A DNA stretch of 64,000 nucleotides from Deferribacter thermophilus (GTDB lineage: Bacteria > Chrysiogenota > Deferribacteres > Deferribacterales > Deferribacteraceae), in contig NZ_JAPNXM010000005.1 of assembly GCF_049472675.1 (NCBI RefSeq), forward strand, positions 1-64,000. The letters are read 5' to 3'. The translations under genes and the position numbers were made by a program. Below the pieces are notes generated by a model. That model ran no database searches. It was not told the origin of the DNA and saw nothing but the letters and a program-made list of their open reading frames with translations. Shown here one piece after another: positions 25,203-32,644 of this stretch (its first letter is position 1; each line of letters opens with the position of its first letter).

Positions 25203-25435
25203 TCCATATGTGCTTTAATATAGTCTATAGCATCTTGAACTGTTTTTATCTTCTCAGCCTCTTCATCAGGGATTTCCATACCAAACTCTTCTTCAAAAGC
25301 CATAATAAGTTCAACAGTATCAAGAGAATCCGCTCCTAAATCATCAACAAAAGATGATTCAGGTTTGATCTCATCTTCTTCAATATTCAATTGCTCAGCA
25401 ATTATCTTTTTTACTCTTGCTTCAATATCAGCCAT
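25199..25435 (-). CDS. acpP: Acyl carrier protein
   Basis: 78 residues, strongly acidic, with the 4'-phosphopantetheine attachment Ser37 in GADSLDTVEL. It carries growing acyl chains for fatty acid, lipid A and phospholipid synthesis. It sits between fabG and fabF in the standard fab order; its stop codon is built into a stable hairpin. Confidence 0.98.
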   Translation of the reverse strand: MADIEARVKKIIAEQLNIEEDEIKPESSFVDDLGADSLDTVELIMAFEEEFGMEIPDEEAEKIKTVQDAIDYIKAHME

Positions 25436-25455
25436 CTGTTCCTCCTATTTTTTTA

Positions 25456-26202
25456 TTAACTTAAATACATGCCACCATTTACATGTATTGTTGTCCCAGT
25501 AATATAATCTGATTCAGGAGACGCTAAAAACGCAACTACATTAGCGACATCTTCTGGTTTTCCAAAATAACCTAACGGTATCCTGTTTAACATCTCATTT
25601 TTTACTTCATCAGGCAATTTATCAGTCATTTCAGTCTCTATAAACCCGGGGGCAACAGCATTAACTCTAACCCCCCTTGATGCCAACTCTAATGCAACAG
25701 TTTTTGTAAGCCCTACCAAACCACTTTTTGTAACAACATAATTAGCTTGTCCAACATTACCAGTAAAACCAACAACACTACTAATATTTATAATTTTACC
25801 ATATCTCTTTTTCATCATGCCACGAGCAACAGCCTTAATACAATTAAAGGCTCCTTTTACATTTACTTCAAAAACCTCATCAAAATCTTCAGGTTTTAAT
25901 CTAAGTATAATATTGTCTTTTGTAATGCCAGCATTGTTTACTAAAATATCAATATCACCTAAATCTTCAGAAACCTGTTTGACCATATTTTTAACTTCTT
26001 CTTCTACTGCAACATTACATTTGTATATTTTACATATACCTTTAAGTTCATTATTTATATATTCCGCAACCTCTTTCGCATTCTTATCACTAGATACATA
26101 ATTTATAGCAACCTTACAGCCAAGCTCGGCCATTTTAATTGCTACAGCTTTACCTATCCCTCGAGAACCACCAGTAATCAAGGCTACCTTACCATTCAAC
26201 AT
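25456..26202 (-). CDS. fabG: 3-oxoacyl-ACP reductase
   Basis: 248 residues, classical short-chain dehydrogenase: NADPH-binding TGGSRGIG (11-18), LVNNAGIT, and catalytic Ser/Tyr/Lys (ISSVVGFTGNVGQANYVVTK). It reduces 3-oxoacyl-ACP to 3-hydroxyacyl-ACP. The C-terminal DYITGTTIHVNGGMY is FabG-typical. Its start overlaps the fabD stop by one base. Confidence 0.96.
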   Translation of the reverse strand: MLNGKVALITGGSRGIGKAVAIKMAELGCKVAINYVSSDKNAKEVAEYINNELKGICKIYKCNVAVEEEVKNMVKQVSEDLGDIDILVNNAGITKDNIILRLKPEDFDEVFEVNVKGAFNCIKAVARGMMKKRYGKIINISSVVGFTGNVGQANYVVTKSGLVGLTKTVALELASRGVRVNAVAPGFIETEMTDKLPDEVKNEMLNRIPLGYFGKPEDVANVVAFLASPESDYITGTTIHVNGGMYLS

Positions 26203-27128
26203 TAAAGTTCCTCCAGCTTATTCAAATCATCAATAGTAGATATATTTATTGTCTTAACCTGTCTGTTAATTTTTTTTATCAATCCTGTCAACACATTTCC
26301 TGCTCCAATCTCAATAAAAGTTGTGAACCCATCTTCAATCATCCTTTCAATCAACTGACTCCATCTTACAGGAGCAGAAACTTGCTTAATCAAGTTTAAC
26401 TTAACTTCTTCACCCTTTAGTTCAGGCTCTGCTGTCACATTAGCATAAACAGGTTTTATCAAGTCATTAAACTTTACACCATCAAGATATACCCCCATCT
26501 TTTCTTCTGCTGGTTTCATCAAAGCACAATGAAAAGGTGCACTCACTGGAAGCTTTACTACCCTTTTGGCGCCAATTTCTGATGCCTTTTCAATAAATTT
26601 ATCTACAGCTTCTGCATGTCCAGCTATAACTATTTGATTTGAAGAATTATAATTAGCTGGTTCTACTAAGCAGCCTTCACTACTAACTTCTTCACATAAT
26701 CTTTCCACATCAGCAAAATTTGCTCCAATAACTGCCCCCATGGCACCAACACCCACAGGAACAGCCTCTTGCATAAATTTGCCTCTATTATGGACAGCAA
26801 GTAGTGCATCTTTAAAATCAAGTCCACCTGCAGCAACAACAGCAGAATACTCACCCAAAGAATGACCTGCAAAACCGTCAAACGAGATTTTATCTTTAAT
26901 AAGGTTATATATCCCAATACTCATTAACAATAGTGCTGGCTGAGTATTATATGTGAGCCTTAATTCTTCTTCAGGGCCATCAAACATCAATTTTGACAAA
27001 TCATATTTTAAAATTTTGTTAGCTTCTAAAACAATATCCTTAAAACTTTCATATGTTTCATAAAAATCTTTTCCCATACCCACAAATTGAGAACCTTGTC
27101 CAGGAAATACAGCTGCAATTTTTGACAT
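26202..27128 (-). CDS. fabD: Malonyl-CoA:ACP transacylase
   Basis: 308 residues: FPGQGSQFVGMG at the start, nucleophile Ser in GHSLGEYSAVVAAG, and catalytic His in PVSAPFHCALM. It loads malonate onto ACP. Standard position between fabH and fabG. Length is typical. Confidence 0.96.
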   Translation of the reverse strand: MSKIAAVFPGQGSQFVGMGKDFYETYESFKDIVLEANKILKYDLSKLMFDGPEEELRLTYNTQPALLLMSIGIYNLIKDKISFDGFAGHSLGEYSAVVAAGGLDFKDALLAVHNRGKFMQEAVPVGVGAMGAVIGANFADVERLCEEVSSEGCLVEPANYNSSNQIVIAGHAEAVDKFIEKASEIGAKRVVKLPVSAPFHCALMKPAEEKMGVYLDGVKFNDLIKPVYANVTAEPELKGEEVKLNLIKQVSAPVRWSQLIERMIEDGFTTFIEIGAGNVLTGLIKKINRQVKTINISTIDDLNKLEEL

Positions 27129-27141
27129 GATATCCTCCAGA

Positions 27142-28119
27142 TTAAAGAGTAAAAACAGCTGCTGCCCAGGTCAGGCCACCACCAAAAGCAGCTGAGACAA
27201 TATTTGAACCTTCTTTAATTTTTCCAGATTTTCTTGCAATATCTAAAGCTGTGGGTATCGAAGCTGCTGATGTATTACCAAACTTATCTAAAGTTACCAC
27301 TACCTTATCACTATCTAAACTCAACCTTTTAGCAATAGCATCTATAATTCTTAAGTTTGCCTGATGTGGGATAAGAAAATCTATCTCATCGAATCTAAGA
27401 CCACTTTCTTCGACTGCCTTCACAGCTACATCAGCCATTGCTCTAACAGCTATTTTAAAAACTTCATTACCTTTCATTTTAAAAAGATTGTTTTCAATGT
27501 CAAAATTATCACGATTAGCTAGAAAAGCTGAACCACCAGCTTTACATTCAAGCAGTGATGTATATTCCCCATCAGCGTGTAAAATCAAACTTCTAATACC
27601 TGGTTTTTCGCTTGCAGAAAGCACAACTGCACCAGCACCATCTCCCAATAACACGCAGGTACTTCTATCTTTCCAATTGAGTATCGATGTTAGCTTTTCT
27701 GCACCAACTATCAATATATTATTAGCTAATCCATTTTTTATTAAAGAATCCCCAACCGCAAGAGCATATAAAAAACCAGAACAAGCAGCATTAATATCAA
27801 AAGCAAAAGGCCCCTTAACACCTATTTTCCCCTGCAAATAACAAGCCACTGATGGAATAAGATAGTCAGGTGTGCAGGTCGCTACAATAATCCCATCTAT
27901 TGCTTCCTTTTCAATTTGAGCATCCTCAATAGCTGCTTTAGCTGCTTCATAAGCCATTTCATTGACTGTTTTATCTTCTGATATTCTTCTCTCTCTAATT
28001 CCTGTCCTAGTAACTATCCATTCATCGCTAGTATCAACAAACTTTTCGAGATCTTTGTTTGTAAGAACTTTAGATGGGAAATATGAACCTGTCCCTATAA
28101 TCTTTGAATACCTATTCAT
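27142..28119 (-). CDS. fabH: Beta-ketoacyl-ACP synthase III
   Basis: 325 residues with the FabH Cys-His-Asn triad: Cys in DINAACSGFLYA, His in DFLIPHQANLRI and Asn in KFGNTSAAS. It condenses acetyl-CoA with malonyl-ACP to start fatty acid synthesis. Located between plsX and fabD as in many Gram-negative and Gram-positive bacteria. Confidence 0.96.
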   Translation of the reverse strand: MNRYSKIIGTGSYFPSKVLTNKDLEKFVDTSDEWIVTRTGIRERRISEDKTVNEMAYEAAKAAIEDAQIEKEAIDGIIVATCTPDYLIPSVACYLQGKIGVKGPFAFDINAACSGFLYALAVGDSLIKNGLANNILIVGAEKLTSILNWKDRSTCVLLGDGAGAVVLSASEKPGIRSLILHADGEYTSLLECKAGGSAFLANRDNFDIENNLFKMKGNEVFKIAVRAMADVAVKAVEESGLRFDEIDFLIPHQANLRIIDAIAKRLSLDSDKVVVTLDKFGNTSAASIPTALDIARKSGKIKEGSNIVSAAFGGGLTWAAAVFTL

Positions 28120-28148
28120 ACTTCACCTTTTTTTTATAAAAAGCTATA

Positions 28149-29222
28149 TTACTCAGAAGTTATTTTTTTAAGTTTATCTTTTATATTGTTCCAAAATGAT
28201 TCTACTTTGTCAACCTTTAACCTTTCAATAGATTCTTTAACCCTTTCTTCAATCAAATGGTTCAATTTCTGCTCAGCAAGCTCATAAGCTACCCTTATAC
28301 CATTTTTAACTGCATTAGCATTTGAACTGCCATGTCCAATAATACATATACCATTTACACCCAATAAAGGAGCTCCACCATATTCAGTATAATCAGCCCT
28401 TTTCTTTAAAGACTCAAATGCAGGTTTTAAAATTAATGCAGCTAATTTTCTAACAAAATTTTTAGTTAATTCCTCTTTCAAAAGTTTACCAATATACCAA
28501 GCTGCAGATTCACTAACTTTCAAAGCTATATTTCCTGCAAAACCATCACAAACAACTACATCAGCACCACCTTTATAAAGCTCTTTCCCCTCTACATTCC
28601 CGACAAATTTAATCAAAGGTGAGCTTTTTAAGAGATTAAAAGCATTTTTTGTGCTTTCATTCCCCTTTAAATCTTCTTCCCCTATACTTAACAGCCCCAC
28701 TGTAGGTTCATCCTTTTGAAATACTATTTTTGCATAAGCTGAGCCCATAATTGCAAACTGTAAAAAATGTATAGGCTTACAATCTACATTTGCACCAACA
28801 TCAAGCAAAACAGAATGCCCTTTAGCATTAGGCAAAACAGCGCCAATAGCAGGCCTATCTACCCCCTCTATCGGTCTCAAAATCAATTTAGCACATGCCA
28901 TTACAGCTCCAGTATTTCCAGCACTAAAAAATGCTCTTGCTTCCCCTTTTTTGACAAGTCTTAAGCCCTCATGGATTGATGAATTCCTTTTTCTCCTGAC
29001 AGCTATAGAAGGTAAATCATCCATTGTTATTACTTCATCAGCATGAATAATCGATATTTTTTCCGAAGGGTAATTTTTTAATTTTTCTAATTCCTGAGAA
29101 ATTAAAAGCTTATCACCTACAAGGATAACATTAATATTATACTCTTTAGCAGCTAAAATTGCACCCTTTATAACTTCATGGGGAGCATGATCCCCCCCCA
29201 TTGCATCTACAGCTATTCTCAT
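28149..29222 (-). CDS. plsX: Phosphate acyltransferase PlsX
   Basis: 357 residues starting MRIAVDAMGGDHAP, the PlsX signature, with FSAGNTGAVMA, LLDVGANVDCKP and CDGFAGNIALK further on. It converts acyl-ACP to acyl-phosphate for phospholipid synthesis via PlsY. The rpmF-plsX-fabH order is classical. No membrane helices, consistent with a peripheral enzyme. Confidence 0.96.
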   Translation of the reverse strand: MRIAVDAMGGDHAPHEVIKGAILAAKEYNINVILVGDKLLISQELEKLKNYPSEKISIIHADEVITMDDLPSIAVRRKRNSSIHEGLRLVKKGEARAFFSAGNTGAVMACAKLILRPIEGVDRPAIGAVLPNAKGHSVLLDVGANVDCKPIHFLQFAIMGSAYAKIVFQKDEPTVGLLSIGEEDLKGNESTKNAFNLLKSSPLIKFVGNVEGKELYKGGADVVVCDGFAGNIALKVSESAAWYIGKLLKEELTKNFVRKLAALILKPAFESLKKRADYTEYGGAPLLGVNGICIIGHGSSNANAVKNGIRVAYELAEQKLNHLIEERVKESIERLKVDKVESFWNNIKDKLKKITSE

Positions 29223-29228
29223 AGCTGA

Positions 29229-29411
29229 TTATAATTCTGAAACTTCAACAACCTGCTCTTTTTTATAATAACCACAAGCAGAGCATACGGAATGAGGTAT
29301 TTTTAACTCACCACAGTTATCACACTTTACATAAGCACCACTTTTTACATGATGATGACTTCTTCTTGCCCCTTTTCTAGCTCTTGTAGTTTTCTTCTTA
29401 GGAACTCCCAT
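29229..29411 (-). CDS. rpmF: 50S ribosomal protein L32
   Basis: 60 residues: N-terminal GVPKKKTTRARKGARRSHH is the L32 signature and is followed by a four-cysteine zinc ribbon (CDNCG, CSACG). Six bases before plsX and twelve after the yceD-like gene, the common yceD-rpmF-plsX order. Confidence 0.97.
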   Translation of the reverse strand: MGVPKKKTTRARKGARRSHHHVKSGAYVKCDNCGELKIPHSVCSACGYYKKEQVVEVSEL

Positions 29412-29423
29412 CTCACACCTCTA

Positions 29424-29924
29424 TTATTTATTTTTTAGCTTTTTTAATACTTCTAATCTTGGATCTATAAAATCTGCAGTACAACTGCATTTTTCACGAT
29501 TTAAATCTGCCCCACACCCAGGGCATATCCCTTTACAACCCTCTTTACAGAGCCATTTCATAGGTTTTAAAAGGGTAACCTCTTCTTTTATAATATCATC
29601 TATCTCAATATAGTCATCTGTAATTTTATAAAAAGAAAGATCTTCTTCTGTTAGCTCTTTTTCTTCTTCTGTATCCTCTGAAAAATCTCTTACAATTTCC
29701 AATTGAATTCTTTCACTAAAACCTTTTTGTACAATTTCTGTGCATCTATCACAGGCACTTTTTACACTAAATGTCACCATCCCATCTAAAAAGTAACCTT
29801 TTTTAATAGGATATATATCTCCAGTAAAATTTTCCACAACAATATGGCTATCTAAATACTCAAACTCAAACTTTGTATCAATCTTTAAGCCGTCTGATTT
29901 AATCTGCTCGAAAAAGACCTTCAC
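29424..29924 (-). CDS. DUF177 / YceD-like protein
   Basis: 166 residues from GTG at 29924. The open frame extends to an ATG at 29963, but that ATG lies inside the gene's own promoter, and GGAG sits seven bases before the GTG. The protein has the DUF177 CDRC motif and a C-terminal Cys-rich stretch (CKEGCKGICPGCG, then CSC) that may bind zinc. DUF177 (YceD) proteins sit before rpmF almost everywhere and are linked to 23S rRNA/ribosome maturation. Family membership is confident; mechanism is not. Confidence 0.85.
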   Translation of the reverse strand: MKVFFEQIKSDGLKIDTKFEFEYLDSHIVVENFTGDIYPIKKGYFLDGMVTFSVKSACDRCTEIVQKGFSERIQLEIVRDFSEDTEEEKELTEEDLSFYKITDDYIEIDDIIKEEVTLLKPMKWLCKEGCKGICPGCGADLNREKCSCTADFIDPRLEVLKKLKNK

Positions 29925-29948
29925 TTTTATACTCCAAAGTAGCGGATA

Positions 29949-29977
29949 AATATATTGAAACAAACTAATAATGTCAA
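29949..29977 (-). promoter_or_regulatory. Sigma-70 promoter for the yceD-rpmF-plsX-fab operon
   Basis: On the minus strand TTGACA, a 17-base spacer, TATATT: near-perfect consensus. Transcription would begin about 18 bases before the GTG at 29924, ruling out the upstream ATG at 29963. Confidence 0.75.
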
Positions 29978-30038
29978 GGACAAAACTTAAAAAACTATTT
30001 TTAATAACTCCATGAAAAACCCATCAATAACTAATTAT

Positions 30039-30067
30039 TTGACTTTTAAGAGATATTTGTATATAAT
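30039..30067 (+). promoter_or_regulatory. Sigma-70 promoter for the tandem-Hfq gene
   Basis: TTGACT, a 17-base spacer, TATAAT (perfect -10), 27 bases before the start codon; AGAGGGA follows as ribosome binding site. It is one of the strongest-looking promoters of the window. Confidence 0.78.
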
Positions 30068-30094
30068 TTAACAAATATTTATTAGAGGGATTTC

Positions 30095-30595
30095 ATGTTA
30101 TATGCTCAAATAGAATTTGTTTATTTACATAATGCAAAAATAAAGAATGCTCCACTTTTATTTATTATGAGGAACAAAGAGCGATTTAGAGGTAAAATAT
30201 ATGAATTTGATCCCTACTCTGTAATCATTGATGACGCCGAAGTCAAAATACATATTTATAAAAAAGATATTGCAACGGTTGCCTCAGCTAAAACTATTAT
30301 TGATGTAGATTATATAAGCAAAACATATTATCATACTCACAAAGGTAGACATCCAAAACACACAAGACCACCTATGCAAGACATCTTTTTAAATGAAGTG
30401 AGAAAATCAAAATCACCTATTATTGCCTATTTAACAAACGGTGTTAAAGTTAGAGGTTTATTAGTGGGATTTGATGATTATGTTCTATTAACATCTTATG
30501 AAGACAGACAACAACTTATCTATAAAAGTGCTATATCAACAGTTTATCCATTATATCAAGACAAAGAAATTATTAAGTATGATGATGAGAGGTAA
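30095..30595 (+). CDS. Tandem (fused) Hfq/Sm-like RNA-binding protein
   Basis: 166 residues with two Sm-like halves. The C-terminal half (~94-153) is plainly Hfq: Gln95-Asp96 start (QDIFLNEVRKSKSP), Sm1 YLTNGVKVRGLLVGFDDYVLL and Sm2 IYKSAISTVYP, where the usual Tyr-Lys-His is YKS. The N-terminal half (~8-63) repeats the pattern with RNKERFRGKIYEFDPYSVII and IYKKDIATV but lacks the QD start. A His/Lys/Arg-rich linker joins them. Ordinary Hfq is ~70-100 residues and forms a homohexamer; this chain could form a trimeric six-domain ring. Presumably an sRNA/mRNA chaperone. Confidence 0.82.
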   Translation: MLYAQIEFVYLHNAKIKNAPLLFIMRNKERFRGKIYEFDPYSVIIDDAEVKIHIYKKDIATVASAKTIIDVDYISKTYYHTHKGRHPKHTRPPMQDIFLNEVRKSKSPIIAYLTNGVKVRGLLVGFDDYVLLTSYEDRQQLIYKSAISTVYPLYQDKEIIKYDDER

Positions 30596-30598
30596 ATA

Positions 30599-30973
30599 AT
30601 GGAAAAAAATTATAAAATCCTTGTAGTTGATGATGAAGAACATACTAGATTAGGGTATGCTGAAGTCCTAAGACTGGATGGATACGAAGTTGATATTGCT
30701 GAAACTGGCTTAGAAGGTTTAGAAAAAGCTAAAAAAACTAAATTTGATGTTATAGTAACTGACCTTAGAATGCCTCAAATGGATGGTCTAACATTTATTG
30801 AAAAGTTAAGAGAGTTTGATAGTGATGCAAGAGTAGTTATCATAACAGCTTTTGGAACATATAAATCTTACCAAAAAAGTAAACAGTTAGGTGTTATAAC
30901 ATATCTTAACAAACCTGTTAGAGCTAAAGATCTCAAAGATGCAGTTTCTGATGTCTTAAATATCTCTGAATGA
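30599..30973 (+). CDS. Single-domain response regulator
   Basis: 124 residues, a complete receiver: VVDDEE, phosphoacceptor Asp55 in VTDLRMPQMDGL, Thr in ITAFG and Lys in LNKPV. The motif resembles NtrC-family receivers, but no ATPase or DNA-binding domain follows. It begins four bases after the tandem-Hfq gene and so shares its transcript. No cognate kinase is adjacent; output may be by protein contact. Confidence 0.85.
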   Translation: MEKNYKILVVDDEEHTRLGYAEVLRLDGYEVDIAETGLEGLEKAKKTKFDVIVTDLRMPQMDGLTFIEKLREFDSDARVVIITAFGTYKSYQKSKQLGVITYLNKPVRAKDLKDAVSDVLNISE

Positions 30974-30985
30974 TACGGTTTTATA

Positions 30986-31675
30986 ATGTTTTATCAATCA
31001 ATAAGTGACATCTATAACCAATTATTCCCTTTTGATAATCAAACCTACAATTTTTTAAAAGGTTATGCAAAAAAAGAGCTTCCAATTTTAGATATTGGTT
31101 GTGCTACTGGTGGTTATGTTAAAAAGTTTATAGAAGAAGGTTTTAGGGCTTATGGATTGGAATATGAAAAATCGTTTAACTTGAAAGGTAATTTTGTTTA
31201 TGGAGATATGACAAATCTACCTTTTAGTAAAAATCATAAATTTGGTTTGATTTATTCTATAGGTAACACCTTGGTTCATGTTAATAATAAAAAACAGTTT
31301 TACAAAACTATAAAAGATGCTTTTGAGCTATTGGATAGGAAATCTTATTTGATATTACAGATTATAAATTATGATAGAATCTACGGCTATGAAATAAAGG
31401 AGTTACCTGAGATTGAAAATGACACGATTCATGCAAAAAGAATTTATCACTACAATGATGAAAATGAGCTGATTTTTGAAATGATTATCACTAACAAAAG
31501 TACAAAACAACAAAAAACAATAAAACAAAAACTAACCCCTCTATTTTTAGAAGATATAAAAACTGCTGCATCTGTTGCTGGAGCTGGTTTTGTGCAGTTT
31601 TTTGGCAATTTTAATGGTGATAAATTTTTTATCAAAGATAATCTTATGATTATCGCTGCATTATACAAAAATTAA
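30986..31675 (+). CDS. Class I SAM-dependent methyltransferase
   Basis: 229 residues with SAM-binding motif I ILDIGCATGGY (~35-45), the acidic end of strand 2 in YGLEYEKS and motif II-like YGDMTNLPF. Third gene of the tandem-Hfq transcript. The substrate cannot be told; the general layout is that of small-molecule methyltransferases. Convergent with recR, with three bases between stops and no visible terminator. Confidence 0.8.
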   Translation: MFYQSISDIYNQLFPFDNQTYNFLKGYAKKELPILDIGCATGGYVKKFIEEGFRAYGLEYEKSFNLKGNFVYGDMTNLPFSKNHKFGLIYSIGNTLVHVNNKKQFYKTIKDAFELLDRKSYLILQIINYDRIYGYEIKELPEIENDTIHAKRIYHYNDENELIFEMIITNKSTKQQKTIKQKLTPLFLEDIKTAASVAGAGFVQFFGNFNGDKFFIKDNLMIIAALYKN

Positions 31676-31678
31676 CTG

Positions 31679-32278
31679 CTACTTTAACTCAACCCTATTC
31701 TCTAAAGCCTTTAAAATCGCAAAATCATCTGAATATTCAATATGGGTACCCACTGCAAGACCTGTTGCTATTCTTGTAATCTTTAATTTAAAATCCATTA
31801 ACAGTTTTTTTAGATAATAGGCTGTCGTTTCTCCATCAACATCTGGATTTGTTGCTATTATAACCTCTTTGAAATTATATTTTTTTATCCTTTCAAGCAA
31901 CTTATCAAATGTTAACATATCTGGGGTTAAACCATCTAAAGGGGCAATTCTTCCACCCAATACATGATATAACCCTTTATAAATACCACTATTTTCAATT
32001 ATAATAACATCTTTTGCTTCCTCAACAACACAAACGGTTGTTTTATCCCTTGAGTTATCAGTACAAACATAACACAAATCCTGATCTGTTAAAGAACCGC
32101 ATTCTTTACAAAATTTTATATTTGTTTTTAGTTTGTTAATACTGCTTACCAAAGACTCCACATCTTTCTTATCCATTTTTAATAAGTGAAGCGCAAGACG
32201 AGTAGCTGTTTTCTTACCAATACCTGGAAGCTTACTGAGCTCAAAAACACATCTTTCGAAATCAACTAATTTTATCAT
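31679..32278 (-). CDS. recR: Recombination protein RecR
   Basis: 199 residues: helix-hairpin-helix LPGIGKKTATRLALHLL, four-Cys zinc finger (CKECGSLTDQDLCYVC), a TOPRIM domain (VCVVEEAKDVIIIE, ATNPDVDGETTAYYL) and the C-terminal ATGLAVGTHIEYSD. With RecF/RecO it loads RecA on gapped DNA. The dnaX-ybaB-recR order is widely conserved. Confidence 0.97.
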   Translation of the reverse strand: MIKLVDFERCVFELSKLPGIGKKTATRLALHLLKMDKKDVESLVSSINKLKTNIKFCKECGSLTDQDLCYVCTDNSRDKTTVCVVEEAKDVIIIENSGIYKGLYHVLGGRIAPLDGLTPDMLTFDKLLERIKKYNFKEVIIATNPDVDGETTAYYLKKLLMDFKLKITRIATGLAVGTHIEYSDDFAILKALENRVELK

Positions 32279-32288
32279 AATAATTTAC

Positions 32289-32603
32289 TTAAAACATCCC
32301 AGGAAAATTTAACCCCAAACCACCTGTCAATTTACTCATTTTTTCTTGAACCATTTCTTGAGATTTCTTAATCCCTTCATTTACAGCAGCCATAATAAGA
32401 TCCTGTAACATTTCAATATCATCTGGATCAACTACATCTTTTTCAATCCTAATTTCAACTACCTCTTGCTTCCCATTAACTTTAACAACTACCATACCTC
32501 CGCCAGCTGATGCTTCCACCACCTCTTTTGCTGCCTCTTCCTGCAGCTCCAACATCTTTTTTTGCATTTTTTGAGCTTGCTTCATCAATTGTTGTATATT
32601 CAT
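32289..32603 (-). CDS. YbaB/EbfC nucleoid-associated protein
   Basis: 104 residues. Helical Met/Gln/Lys-rich N-terminus (MKQAQKMQKKMLELQEE), then VEASAGGGMVVVKVNGKQEV and DLIMAAVNEGIKKSQE, all typical of the family. It binds DNA as a dimer without strong sequence specificity. Located between dnaX and recR. Confidence 0.95.
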   Translation of the reverse strand: MNIQQLMKQAQKMQKKMLELQEEAAKEVVEASAGGGMVVVKVNGKQEVVEIRIEKDVVDPDDIEMLQDLIMAAVNEGIKKSQEMVQEKMSKLTGGLGLNFPGMF

Positions 32604-32644
32604 CCAAACCTCCTTTTTTGATTTAGGTATGCATATAGATTTTT

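Noticed and set aside
29925..29963. Upstream ATG start for the yceD-like gene
   Set aside because: The codon lies within the promoter, and no ribosome binding site precedes it.
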